From Anaerovibrio sp. RM50 (GTDB lineage: Bacteria; Bacillota; Negativicutes; Selenomonadales; Selenomonadaceae), in the NCBI RefSeq assembly GCF_000622005.1, contig NZ_JHWV01000001.1, forward strand, positions 190,594 to 254,593: a stretch of DNA of 64,000 nucleotides, read 5' to 3'. The translations under genes were made by a program, and so were the position numbers. Below, one piece after another: positions 15,282 through 23,868 of this stretch. Every line of letters starts with the position of its first letter. Positions within the stretch are counted from its first letter, which is position 1. The notes under the pieces are model-generated. The model saw nothing but the letters and a program-made list of their open reading frames with translations. It made no database searches and had not been told where the DNA came from.

Positions 15282-16274
15282 TCAGCTTACATCAAAGCAG
15301 GAGCCTCCAATAAATTCCCTGATGAGGGAATTGCACGGAATGTCCCGCTGATCATATATGGATTTAAAATTGCGGCAGAAGGCCAGCAGCTCCTGGGCCT
15401 TCTCATAGGACTTATCCTCCGGGGAAATCTCCGCCAGCATGTACATAACATGGTGTCTAAGAGCACCAAGTTCATAAATAAGGGCAGAATTAAACATAAC
15501 ATCCGCATCATCTTGATAAGGGAATATATACTTTTCCTCTCCGGCCCTTACCCCCGGCCACAGGGCAATAGTATTATCAGCCGTGCGGCCCCGGGTACGG
15601 AAATCACGGACTATACGACGCAAAAGGCGCACCCTTGATGTGGAAATCCTTGTATTTTCATCCATATTAAGCTGATTTAAGGCACTGACATATATTTTAA
15701 ACTTGTGATCACGCGGAATAGCACTGGTAAGTTTCTCATTGAGACCATGAATCCCCTCTATGATAATAGGCTGATTCAAGGCTATCTGCCTTACATTGGA
15801 AGGATTCATTTCCCTTATTCCCTTTTTGAAGTTAAATGTTGGAATAACTACCTTTTCCCCCTCAAGCAGAGCGGAAAGCTGTTCATTAAAGAGCTTGGTA
15901 TCCACTGCATCTATGGACTCAAAATCATAGGACCCGTCCGGAAGCTTTGGAGTGTCCTCCCTATTAACAAAATAATTGTCAATAGACAGGGAAACCGGCT
16001 CCAGCCCCATTACTCTCAACTGAACTCTTAATCTCTGGGCAAAAGAGGTTTTGCCAGAAGATGATGGTCCTGCTATAAGAATCAGGCGATTGTTGTTCAA
16101 ATCTCCGGAAATACGGTCCGCAATATTGGCAATCTTCTTTTCATGCAGTGCCTCTGAAACCCGGATTAGGTCGCTGATACCACCATTATCAATTATATTA
16201 TTCAAATCAGAAACGTAGGAGCAGTGCAAAATCTTTGCCCATTCCTTGGCTTCCTCCAATACTTCCTTAAACAT
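15282..16274 (-). CDS. Uridine kinase-like nucleoside kinase (short form)
   Basis: 330-aa P-loop kinase of the phosphoribulokinase/uridine kinase family. Walker A is GPSSSGKTSF at about residue 69-78; LSIDNYF and the FESIDAVD segment are typical, as is the SEALHEKKIANIADRI helix just before the P-loop. Related proteins called nucleoside kinase are usually about 550 aa with an N-terminal TGS/threonyl-tRNA-synthetase editing-like part; that part is missing here and the protein begins at the linker (FKEVLEEAKEWAKIL). The ATG at 16272-16274 follows GGTGGGGG. Substrate is not proven. No N-terminal remnant fits in the 73 bases before the next terminator. Confidence 0.85.
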   Translation of the reverse strand: MFKEVLEEAKEWAKILHCSYVSDLNNIIDNGGISDLIRVSEALHEKKIANIADRISGDLNNNRLILIAGPSSSGKTSFAQRLRVQLRVMGLEPVSLSIDNYFVNREDTPKLPDGSYDFESIDAVDTKLFNEQLSALLEGEKVVIPTFNFKKGIREMNPSNVRQIALNQPIIIEGIHGLNEKLTSAIPRDHKFKIYVSALNQLNMDENTRISTSRVRLLRRIVRDFRTRGRTADNTIALWPGVRAGEEKYIFPYQDDADVMFNSALIYELGALRHHVMYMLAEISPEDKSYEKAQELLAFCRNFKSIYDQRDIPCNSLIREFIGGSCFDVS

Positions 16275-16302
16275 AACCCCCACCGTCCTTTATATACAAG
16301 AA

Positions 16303-16327
16303 AAGTGACCGCTTGCGACAGTCACTT
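16303..16327 (-). terminator. Terminator of the phosphate transporter operon
   Basis: AAGTGAC/GTCACTT stem; minus strand continues TTTCTTG. It separates the PiT gene from the nucleoside kinase gene. Confidence 0.7.
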
Positions 16328-16356
16328 AATCTCTTTAGTTTTTGCCCTTCAATCAA

Positions 16357-17349
16357 TTAAAAAATACTCATCAGCAGGCCATAGCAAAGAGCACCCATAG
16401 CTGCAGTACAAGGAATAGTAAGCACCCAGGCCATCACCATCTGCTGGGCCACACCCCAGCGCACAGCCTTAATGCGCTTGGCTGCCCCCACACCCATGAT
16501 AGAACCTGATACAACGTGGGTGGTACTTACAGGCAAATGCAGCAGTGTTGCTGTAAATATAGTAATTGATGAATTCAAATCCGCTGCGAAACCGTTAATA
16601 GGCTCCAGCTTTATTATCTTGCCGCCTACAGTCTTTATGATGCTCCAGCCGCCTACAGATGTACCCACGGCCATGGCAGTAGCGCAAAGCACTTTTACAA
16701 TAAGAGGAACCTCAAATTCCTGCAGGACACCGCCGGATACCAGGGCCAGGGTAATAATACCCATGGATTTCTGGGCATCATTGGAGCCATGTGAAAAGGC
16801 CATGGTGGCTGCCGTAACAATCTGCATTTTTTTAAAACGATGATTTACCTTGGAAGGGCTGGAATTCTGGAAGAATTGGAACATCAAATTCATAATGATG
16901 TAGCCTATAACCATACCCACCAAAGGTGATGTTACCAAGGCAATGACAATTTTTCCGATGCCATTAAAATTAAGTCCCGCCATCCCCATATCAGACATGA
17001 GAACGCCGCCAATGAGGCCACCTACCAATGCATGGGAAGAACTGCTTGGAAGACCAATTTTCCATGTCAGCAGATTCCAGATAATAGCGCCTGTCAAAGA
17101 GGCTATTATGATTGGCTGGTCAATATGCCCCACCACGATGTCTCCGCCTATGGTCTTGGCAACGCCGGTACTTACCATGGCACCGAAGAAATTAAGTACA
17201 GCCGCCATCATAATAGCTCGGCTTGGCGAAATTGCCCTGGTGGATACAGAAGTGGCAATAGCATTTGCAGTATCGTGGAAACCATTAATAAAATCAAATG
17301 CCAGAGCCAGTACTATTACAATAATAATAAAAGGATGTAAATCAAGCAT
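16357..17349 (-). CDS. pit: PiT family inorganic phosphate transporter
   Basis: 330-aa membrane protein with about ten TM helices, low-affinity cation-coupled phosphate uptake. Both repeats of the PiT signature are seen: FDFINGFHDTANAIAT near the N-terminus (about 19-34) and AFSHGSNDAQKSMGI (about 187-201), plus the duplicated SSSHALVGG / STTHVVSGS segments. Its start overlaps the end of the DUF47 gene by 8 bp, which implies translational coupling. DUF47-PiT pairing is a well-known bacterial arrangement in which the PhoU-like protein modulates transport. Confidence 0.93.
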   Translation of the reverse strand: MLDLHPFIIIVIVLALAFDFINGFHDTANAIATSVSTRAISPSRAIMMAAVLNFFGAMVSTGVAKTIGGDIVVGHIDQPIIIASLTGAIIWNLLTWKIGLPSSSSHALVGGLIGGVLMSDMGMAGLNFNGIGKIVIALVTSPLVGMVIGYIIMNLMFQFFQNSSPSKVNHRFKKMQIVTAATMAFSHGSNDAQKSMGIITLALVSGGVLQEFEVPLIVKVLCATAMAVGTSVGGWSIIKTVGGKIIKLEPINGFAADLNSSITIFTATLLHLPVSTTHVVSGSIMGVGAAKRIKAVRWGVAQQMVMAWVLTIPCTAAMGALCYGLLMSIF

Positions 17350-17971
17350 ACTTCATTACCACGCCTCTAAGCAAATCTGCCATTTTTTCGCAATGATCCA
17401 GGGTATCCTCCAAATCCTCCAGCAAATCCTTCCACTTGATAAGCTCAATAGGATCCTTCACCTGGGCAAAGAGATAGGCCAGCTCGCTTCTGAAAATGTG
17501 GTCCCCCTCACTTTCAAGCTTGCTGACTTCGCTGGTGAGATTGAGAAGCTCCTCCTGGTTTTTGCTGATTTCCGGCAACAACTCCAAAACCCTGATAATT
17601 TTTTTGGTGCACTCAATCAGGAGCTTGGTGAGTCTGATAGCTCCCTCACGGGCTTCACCTGTATGATAAATAACGATGCGCTGTAAAATGCCCTGCAGCA
17701 AATCTACGCCATCATCCAGCCCGTTGGCAATGGCATAAATATCCTCACGGTCTATCGGAGTAATAAAGGTCTGATTCAGCTTGTCAATTATCCGGTCATT
17801 GACTCTGTCAGCCTTATGCTCAATGTCATTAATCTCCTTAACCTTTATATCAGCTTTACGGTGATCCACCATTACCTCATCCATTAAAAGTGAGCCCTGA
17901 TAGAAAAATTGCGCACTTTCCAGGAAAAGATCATAAAATTCTGAATCACCTTTTCTGTTAAAATTAAACAT
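17342..17971 (-). CDS. DUF47 (PhoU-like) regulator of the PiT transporter
   Basis: 209-aa all-helical cytoplasmic protein of the DUF47/YkaA family, related in fold to PhoU. Hallmarks are the start MFNFNRKGDSEFYDLFLES, the helix with EINDIEHKADRVNDRI, and FITPIDREDIYAIANGLDDGVD. These proteins accompany PiT transporters and are thought to tune them. The ATG at 17969-17971 has GGGAGG 5 bases upstream; the longer frame adds 21 unconserved residues. First gene of the DUF47-pit operon. Confidence 0.92.
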   Translation of the reverse strand: MFNFNRKGDSEFYDLFLESAQFFYQGSLLMDEVMVDHRKADIKVKEINDIEHKADRVNDRIIDKLNQTFITPIDREDIYAIANGLDDGVDLLQGILQRIVIYHTGEAREGAIRLTKLLIECTKKIIRVLELLPEISKNQEELLNLTSEVSKLESEGDHIFRSELAYLFAQVKDPIELIKWKDLLEDLEDTLDHCEKMADLLRGVVMKYA

Positions 17972-18052
17972 AGTAACCTCCCTTACCAAACCCATTCTAC
18001 TATAACTATAACACATAACAGAGGCTTTTAACAATTAATTTTCCCAATAGTA

Positions 18053-18084
18053 AAGGAGGAGACATGGCACCATGTCTCCTCCTT
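18053..18084 (-). terminator. Terminator of the aminotransferase gene
   Basis: Perfect 15-bp stem AAGGAGGAGACATGG/CCATGTCTCCTCCTT with a two-base core loop; minus strand then has TTTACTATTGGG, a weak T-tail. Confidence 0.7.
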
Positions 18085-18116
18085 GTTATTGGAATTTTTG
18101 GGCTTATTATTCTGTA

Positions 18117-19358
18117 TTATCCCTCTACCGCTTTAAGTGCCTTAAGAACCTTGGCAGCCATACCATACATCTTTGCCTTAGGAATGGAGCATACTGCAAT
18201 ACGAACACCCTTCTTAAGTGGAACGGCGAAAATCAGATCCTCATGCATCTTTTCGCATACAGCGGCAGAATCCTTGGCTGGCACGGAAATGAAGAAACCA
18301 GCTTTGTACGGCAGTGCCTTAAGACCACATTCCTCAGCTTCCTTCATAAAGATGGCAGCCCTGTCGCGAATTACGCCATACAGCTCATCCCTCTCCTTTT
18401 CAAACTGGGCCAGCATAGCGCTGTCCTGCTGAATGGTGGTGAGTAGGGTCTGGGCACCACGGTTTATGTTGGACCAAGTGGCTCGGCCCGTAAACTTAGT
18501 AACGTTCTTAAATTCCTCAATAAGCTCAGCACTGGAAGAAAGACCAATCAAAGCTCCTGTACGCTGACCATACATGGTATAGCCCTTGGACATGGAGAAA
18601 GCAAACATTACGAAAATGTTTTCCGGAAGATTGCTGAACTGCTTCATGAAACGGCGGGTCTCATTCTTCTCACCGGCATAGTCAATATAAGCAATGTCAA
18701 CCATAAGATTAACCTTCTTGCCCTTGGCGGCCCAAGCCTTGGACATATCAAGAACCTTGGTCCACTCATCATCAGTAAGGCTGTAGCCCGTTGGATTATG
18801 GGCAGGGGTGTTAATGATAATAAGCAGGGAATCCTGCTTGGCAAAAAGCTCCTCCACCTTTGCTTCCAACGCCTTGACATTGTAATTCATGTCATCATCA
18901 AAGAGCTGATAGGTGGCAAGACTGCGTCCGGCCTCCTGGCAAAGAGGATTGTAGGTTCCCCAGAACCAATCAGAGGTCAATACCTGGTCGCCAATCTCGG
19001 AATAGTTCTGAATTGCCATGTGCAGTGCTCCTGTTCCACCAGAAGTAGCGCACGCTGCAATATGACCTTCAGGCTTATTATCAGCAAATGTGAGGCCGAT
19101 AACAGCATCCAAATATGCCGGAAGACCGGCAGGTGGAGCATAGGCAGCCACGTCAGAAATCTTCAGTCCTCTAAACGCCTTTTCCATAGTAGGAAGACAG
19201 GCCAGCTTGCCATCCTCACCTATAATAGAACCGACAGTGGCATTGGTAACCTTCTCAGCACCATGGACCTTAATCGCCTCGTTACAGGCACCACTTGCCC
19301 CAAAAATAACATCGACCAGCTTTTTACCAACCCGGTGTGAAGCAACCTGTGAACTCAT
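18117..19358 (-). CDS. Class I/II PLP-dependent aminotransferase (aspartate/aromatic type)
   Basis: 413-aa cytosolic fold-type I aminotransferase. Seen: the substrate-loop region AYAPPAGLPAYLDAV, TSGGTGALH (cofactor phosphate region), NTPAHNPTGYSLT (the Asn of the N-P-T-G motif), a VDIAYIDYAG Asp/Tyr pair that binds the PLP ring, and the Schiff-base lysine in FSMSKGYTMYGQRTG. The SMSKGYTMYGQRTG pattern resembles aspartate/tyrosine aminotransferases. A likely role is transamination between glutamate and aspartate or aromatic amino acids; substrate cannot be fixed by eye. AAGGAGG precedes the ATG. lysC, which uses aspartate, lies just upstream but is separated by its own terminator. Confidence 0.85.
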   Translation of the reverse strand: MSSQVASHRVGKKLVDVIFGASGACNEAIKVHGAEKVTNATVGSIIGEDGKLACLPTMEKAFRGLKISDVAAYAPPAGLPAYLDAVIGLTFADNKPEGHIAACATSGGTGALHMAIQNYSEIGDQVLTSDWFWGTYNPLCQEAGRSLATYQLFDDDMNYNVKALEAKVEELFAKQDSLLIIINTPAHNPTGYSLTDDEWTKVLDMSKAWAAKGKKVNLMVDIAYIDYAGEKNETRRFMKQFSNLPENIFVMFAFSMSKGYTMYGQRTGALIGLSSSAELIEEFKNVTKFTGRATWSNINRGAQTLLTTIQQDSAMLAQFEKERDELYGVIRDRAAIFMKEAEECGLKALPYKAGFFISVPAKDSAAVCEKMHEDLIFAVPLKKGVRIAVCSIPKAKMYGMAAKVLKALKAVEG

Positions 19359-19528
19359 ACATTTTCAGCCTCCTTAAAATTAAAAATATTATTACTCTTT
19401 TAAATCATTATACCACTTTTACATAATTTTTCCTTTATTTTATTCAAAAAAGTATAGTTCAAATATTAAATATTTTTATATTAATTATATACTTTTCGGC
19501 ATAGAAGTCTAAAAACAGGCAATAATAT

Positions 19529-19558
19529 AGGAGGATTTCCCTATAGGGTCATCCTCCT
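19529..19558 (-). terminator. Terminator of lysC
   Basis: AGGAGGAT/ATCCTCCT stem with an inner CCCTATAGGG; minus strand continues ATATTATTGCC. Confidence 0.7.
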
Positions 19559-19578
19559 CATTATTTATTCTATAGATT

Positions 19579-20808
19579 TTACTTTTCCGGGAAAAATTCC
19601 TTGTGAATTGCATTTGCTGCTTCACTGAGCTCAGAGCCCTTAATAAGGCAGCTAATGCTGATTTCAGAGGTACTGATGGCATCAATATTAACGTTTGCAT
19701 CTGCCAAAGCACCAAACATTCTTGCAGCAATACCAGGATTGCCCAGCATACCGGCACCTACAATGGAAACCTTTGCCACATCCTCCTCAATAAGAACAGC
19801 TACTGCATGGAGCTTCTCTGCCACAACATCAACAGTCTTCTTGGTCTCAGGAAGATCGTCAAGGGTGGTGGTGAATACCATATCTGTTACATTCTTCTCG
19901 ATATTTCTGATACTCTGAACAATCATATCTACGGCAATGTTCTTGTCAGCCAGGGCGGAGAAAATCTCCTTTGCAATGCCCGGATTGTTAGGAACGCCGA
20001 GAACTGCTATTTTTGCCACGTTTTTATCATGTGCTACTCCACGAATCACGAAATCCTTCTCTTCCATTGTATATGCCTCCCTAATCATTGTGCCTGGTGC
20101 GTTTGTAAAGGTTGAACGAACATGAATCGGAATATTAAAGTATTTGCCCATTTCCACGGAACGCGGCTGCATAACCCCGGCTCCCAAACGGGCCATTTCC
20201 AGCATTTCATCATAGGTTATTTCCTGCATTTTTCTGGCATCAGGGATAAGACGGGGATCTGCTGAATAAATACCGTCAACGTCAGTGTATATTTCGCAGG
20301 CATCTGCCTTCAAAGCACCGGCCAATGCCACAGCAGAGGTATCAGAACCGCCACGGCCCAGCGTAACAGGGTCACCGTGTTCATCAACTCCCTGGAAGCC
20401 GGCAACCACTACTATATTGCCCTTTTCCAGCTCCTTCTTTACTCTGGCTGGCTTAATATCCATAATCTTGCCCTTGGTATGAACGGCATTGGTCTTCATG
20501 CCCACCATCTGACCCGTAAGGGAAACTGCCTTCTGCCCAAGAGTGCGGAAAGCCATGGTCAGAAGGGCAATGGAAACCTGTTCTCCTGTGGTCATCAGCA
20601 TATCCATCTCACGGGCATACTGATAAGGGTTAGGATTGATCTGCTTTGCCAGTTCTATCAGTTCATCTGTAGTATCACCCATGGCAGATACTACCATAAC
20701 CACCTGATCCCCTGGCTGCTTTTCGGCAATAATTCTCTTGGCCACATTAAGGATTTTCTCAGTGGTTGCCACTGAGGAGCCGCCAAATTTCTTAACAATA
20801 AGAGCCAT
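19579..20808 (-). CDS. lysC: Aspartate kinase, monofunctional
   Basis: 409-aa aspartokinase, first step of lysine, threonine and methionine synthesis: ATP + L-aspartate to 4-phospho-L-aspartate. Kinase motifs: ALIVKKFGGSSVATTEKI at the start, GFQGVDEHGDPVTLGRGGSDTSAVAL, and the ACT-domain pair at the C-terminus (AVLGVPNNPGIAKEIFSALAD and VSIVGAGMLGNPGIAARMFGAL) that binds feedback amino acids. Length is typical. AGGAGG precedes the ATG by 5 bases. I looked for a lysine riboswitch in the ~100-nt leader and saw none, so feedback by the ACT domains is the only visible control. Confidence 0.95.
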   Translation of the reverse strand: MALIVKKFGGSSVATTEKILNVAKRIIAEKQPGDQVVMVVSAMGDTTDELIELAKQINPNPYQYAREMDMLMTTGEQVSIALLTMAFRTLGQKAVSLTGQMVGMKTNAVHTKGKIMDIKPARVKKELEKGNIVVVAGFQGVDEHGDPVTLGRGGSDTSAVALAGALKADACEIYTDVDGIYSADPRLIPDARKMQEITYDEMLEMARLGAGVMQPRSVEMGKYFNIPIHVRSTFTNAPGTMIREAYTMEEKDFVIRGVAHDKNVAKIAVLGVPNNPGIAKEIFSALADKNIAVDMIVQSIRNIEKNVTDMVFTTTLDDLPETKKTVDVVAEKLHAVAVLIEEDVAKVSIVGAGMLGNPGIAARMFGALADANVNIDAISTSEISISCLIKGSELSEAANAIHKEFFPEK

Positions 20809-20910
20809 ATTTACCTCCTATGATTCAAAACAAACGCCCGCGCGGAAACGATTCCATACTATGTAGACATTTGTTTGGCAAAATATCAATAATACACTCA
20901 AACAACAAGT

Positions 20911-20939
20911 ATTATAATACATTTATATGTTCCAGTCTA
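20911..20939 (-). promoter_or_regulatory. Possible promoter of lysC
   Basis: On the minus strand TAGACT (20939-20934), 17 bases, TATAAT (20916-20911). The -10 box is perfect, the -35 weak. Transcription would begin about 96 bases before the lysC ATG. Confidence 0.4.
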
Positions 20940-21006
20940 CAGAAAACAGTAATTTAAAGTGTATACTTTGTATTTTTTTACGTACAATCTACCATTCTAT
21001 GTAAAC

Positions 21007-21501
21007 TTACAATTTATTGCGGTATGTAAAGCTGTTTAAAACATGGGAGGTGCATATAGCTACAGCCAGTGCATCTGCCACGTCATCAGGCTTTGGGGGC
21101 TCGGGAAGGTTCAGAAGCTTGGTAACCATGTATATAACCTGCTCCTTGGTGGCCTTTCCATAGCCAGTTACAGATTGCTTTATCTGTAGTGGTGTGCGCT
21201 CCACCAGTTCAAGGCCATTTTTGGCTGCTGCCAGCAGCACAACTCCCCTGGCCTGCCCTACAGGAATAGCAGTGGTTACATTGCGATTGAAAAACAGCTG
21301 CTCAACCCCCATAACATCCGGCTTATATTTTTTTATCAGCATATCCAGCTCATCATATATCTTCACCAGCCTGTCCTCCGGTCTGGCCTTGGAGCTGGTG
21401 GTGATGGCACCATATTCATGGGCTATAAGCCGGCTGCCATTTGATTCCACAAAGCCGTAGCCACAAATTGCCGTTCCCGGGTCAATCCCCAATGCAAGCA
21501 T
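21007..21501 (-). CDS. ruvC: Holliday junction resolvase RuvC
   Basis: 164-aa RuvC, the endonuclease that cuts Holliday junctions symmetrically with RuvAB. The four acidic catalytic positions are in place: GIDPGT (Asp7), VEQLFF (Glu near 67), and the C-terminal PDDVADALAVAIC pair. TGYGKATKEQV matches the DNA-binding basic segment. AGGAGAG precedes the ATG. It follows yebC, the usual neighbour in many bacteria, but a terminator-like hairpin stands between them. ruvA and ruvB do not follow here: lysC does. Confidence 0.95.
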   Translation of the reverse strand: MLALGIDPGTAICGYGFVESNGSRLIAHEYGAITTSSKARPEDRLVKIYDELDMLIKKYKPDVMGVEQLFFNRNVTTAIPVGQARGVVLLAAAKNGLELVERTPLQIKQSVTGYGKATKEQVIYMVTKLLNLPEPPKPDDVADALAVAICTSHVLNSFTYRNKL

Positions 21502-21552
21502 CGTTCTCTCTCCTCAACTTAATAACTTCCATAAATCCCACTAACAAAATAA

Positions 21553-21568
21553 GCGGCCCGCAGGCCGC
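21553..21568 (-). terminator. Hairpin between yebC and ruvC
   Basis: GCGGCC-CGCA-GGCCGC, minus strand followed by TTATTTTG. It may attenuate rather than abolish read-through into ruvC. Confidence 0.6.
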
Positions 21569-21576
21569 CATATTTC

Positions 21577-22308
21577 TTATTCTTCATCCATCTCGTAGTT
21601 GCCATATACTTCCTGAACATCATCGTTGTCATCGAAGGCGTCCAGCATTTTCTGCATGTTGACAACATTCTCGCCCTCAACCTTAACGGTATTGTCCGGA
21701 ACCATGGTGATTTCAGCAGAAGCAGTTTCAATGCCCTTGTCAGTCAGCGCCTGAAGGATGTCATCAAAGGCATCAGGCTCACCGGTGATTTCAAAAGCAT
21801 CATCCTCAGCCACGAAATCATCAGCTCCGGCTTCCAGAACAAGCTCCATAAGAGCATCCTCATCATCGAAGGCTTCCTTCTCAACTACGAAAACAGCCTT
21901 CTTGTTGAACATCCAGGATACACAGCCATTGGCGCCAAGAGATCCGCCATACTTGGAGAAGATATGACGCACATCTGCTGCAGTACGATTGCGGTTATCA
22001 GTGAGGATATCCAGCATAATTGCAGTACCGCCAGGACCGTAGCCCTCATAGGTCATCTCCTCATAGTTGCTGCCATCAGAGGCACCCAGGCCCTTCTGGA
22101 TTGCACGATTAATGTTGTCCTTTGGTATATTGTTGGCTTTAGCCTTGCTCAGGGCCAGCTTAAGACGCATGTTACCGGTTGGATCGGAACCGCCCATGCG
22201 GACAGCGATAGTAATCTCACGGCCGATTTTAGTGGTAATCTTGCCGCGGATAGCGTCGTTGGCACCTTTCTTTCTCTTAATATTAGCCCATTTAGAATGT
22301 CCTGACAT
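21577..22308 (-). CDS. yebC: YebC/PmpR family protein
   Basis: 243-aa TACO1/YebC family protein. The start MSGHSKWANIKRKKGANDAIRG is the family hallmark; NIPKDNINRAIQKG and the YEGYGPGGTAIM motif follow, with an acidic C-terminal part (DAFDDNDDVQEVYGN). Older work describes members as DNA-binding regulators; more recent work assigns some a role in relieving ribosome stalling at prolines. Either is possible. Length is normal. Confidence 0.93.
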   Translation of the reverse strand: MSGHSKWANIKRKKGANDAIRGKITTKIGREITIAVRMGGSDPTGNMRLKLALSKAKANNIPKDNINRAIQKGLGASDGSNYEEMTYEGYGPGGTAIMLDILTDNRNRTAADVRHIFSKYGGSLGANGCVSWMFNKKAVFVVEKEAFDDEDALMELVLEAGADDFVAEDDAFEITGEPDAFDDILQALTDKGIETASAEITMVPDNTVKVEGENVVNMQKMLDAFDDNDDVQEVYGNYEMDEE

Positions 22309-22421
22309 TACTGAAAACTCCTTTTATAACTTTTTCTTGGGACAATCCCCAAGGTATATTTCACAGATAGTTAGTATAGCACAAATGACAAATTTTAGCC
22401 ACTTTTACATTTATCTAAGGC

Positions 22422-22550
22422 CAGATGGTGGTACAACGGGGAACGCTCGCGCTCTCTAGTTTGCCTAGCGGTACTAAGCTCATGCTGCGCCTTTGGCTTG
22501 CATTCACTAAGTACCAAGGCAAAATATGTCCCCTTTTGCACCACCATCTG
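22422..22550. repeat. 129-bp near-palindromic element (MITE-like)
   Basis: Outer arms CAGATGGTGGTACAACGGGG (22422-22441) and the reverse complement of TCCCCTTTTGCACCACCATC (to 22550) pair over about 20 positions. Inside, TTTGCCTAGCGGTACTAAG pairs with CTAAGTACCAAGGCAAA, and an ATGC...GCAT core closes it, so the whole element can fold into one long hairpin. It lies between the tyrS stop and the yebC start, has no ORF, and no second copy occurs in the window. It could double as the tyrS 3' structure. Confidence 0.7.
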
Positions 22551-22590
22551 TCCTTTAAATAAAATCAGACCTATTATTCAATATTTTTCC

Positions 22591-23814
22591 TCATATCTTG
22601 AGCAAACGATAGAATTTCTTCTTGCCCTTCTTGACGATGGCTTCCCCATCGGTGAAGTCACTGTCAGAAAGTGCATATTCAGGGTCGCTGACCTTTTCAT
22701 CATTCAAGGACAGGCCGTTCTGCTGAATGAGGCGGCGGGCCTCACCCTTGGAGCCAAATACCTCTGCTGCCACCAAAACATCCACCAGCTTCTTGCCAGC
22801 ATCCTCTGCGCCGAACTCAATAGTAGGCATATTTTCGCTGGAACCGGAGCCACCAAATACAGCCTCAGCAGCAGCCTTGGCCTTGTCAGCCTCCTCCTGG
22901 CCGTGAACCAGCTTGGTAACCTCGTAAGCCAAAATCTTCTTGGCCTCGTTAATCTCCTGACCCTCAAGGGCACCAAGACGGCGAACTTCATCCATTGGCA
23001 GGAAGGTCAGCAATGCAAGGCAACGCTCCACATCAGCATCATCAACATTTCTCCAGTACTGATAAAAATCATAAGGAGAAGTCTTCTCTGCATCCAGCCA
23101 CAAAGCACCACCGGCAGTCTTGCCCATCTTCTGGCCATCGCTCTTTGTCAGGAGAGTGAAGGTAAGACCGTATACAGCATCACCTGTAATACGACGTGTC
23201 AGTTCAACGCCACCAATAATATTTGACCACTGGTCGTCACCGCCCATTTCCAGCTTAAGGTTATAACGGCGATGAAGCTCCAGAAAGTCATAGGACTGCA
23301 TTATCATGTAGTTGAACTCCAGGAAAGTCAGTCCCTTCTCCATGCGGTTCTTGTAGCACTCAGCTGCCAGCATGCGATTAACGGTAAAGTGGGCGCCCAC
23401 CTCACGAAGCAGCTCGATATAGTTCAGCTTGCGAAGCCAGTCACCATTGTTTACCATCAAGGCCTTGCCGTCACTAAAATCGATAAAGCGTGCCATCTGC
23501 TTCTTGAACTGATTGCAGTTGTATTCAATGTCCTCGTCAGTAAGCATCTTGCGCATATCACTGCGGCCGGATGGATCACCTACAGTACCAGTTCCGCCGC
23601 CTACCAGACATACAGGCCTGTGGCCTGCCTTCTGGAGGTGGGACATAACCATCAGCCCCAGAAAATGACCTACATGAAGGCTGTCAGCAGTTGGGTCAAA
23701 GCCAATATAAAAAGTAACCTTCTCATTCTCAAACATTGCACGGACTTCATCTTCATTGGTGCACTGGGCGATGTAGCCACGCTCCTTAAGTACATCAAAA
23801 ACACTTGTTGCCAT
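22591..23814 (-). CDS. tyrS: Tyrosyl-tRNA synthetase
   Basis: 407-aa class I TyrRS that charges tRNA-Tyr. HIGH-type motif HVGHFLGL at about residues 47-54, the tyrosine-binding MQSYDFLEL and GGDDQWSNI, and the KMSKS-type loop KMGKT ([10 protein letters not shown]). A C-terminal S4 domain ([26 protein letters not shown]) is present, making it the TyrZ-like long-insert/S4 kind. Only 54 bases separate it from the PBP gene upstream, so there is no room for a T-box leader; it probably reads through from that gene. Confidence 0.95.
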   Translation of the reverse strand: MATSVFDVLKERGYIAQCTNEDEVRAMFENEKVTFYIGFDPTADSLHVGHFLGLMVMSHLQKAGHRPVCLVGGGTGTVGDPSGRSDMRKMLTDEDIEYNCNQFKKQMARFIDFSDGKALMVNNGDWLRKLNYIELLREVGAHFTVNRMLAAECYKNRMEKGLTFLEFNYMIMQSYDFLELHRRYNLKLEMGGDDQWSNIIGGVELTRRITGDAVYGLTFTLLTKSDGQKMGKTAGGALWLDAEKTSPYDFYQYWRNVDDADVERCLALLTFLPMDEVRRLGALEGQEINEAKKILAYEVTKLVHGQEEADKAKAAAEAVFGGSGSSENMPTIEFGAEDAGKKLVDVLVAAEVFGSKGEARRLIQQNGLSLNDEKVSDPEYALSDSDFTDGEAIVKKGKKKFYRLLKI

Positions 23815-23868
23815 TATTGTATTTCTCTCCTTAAACCTGAAAACAGGATAGTTATTTGTTAAATATTA

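Noticed and set aside
20809-20910. Lysine riboswitch upstream of lysC
   Set aside because: The leader is only about 100 nt and lacks the conserved lysine-riboswitch core; AT-rich sequence with no convincing fold.
23815-23868. T-box leader of tyrS
   Set aside because: Only 54 bases lie between tyrS and the gene upstream, too short for a T-box, and no T-box sequence is present.
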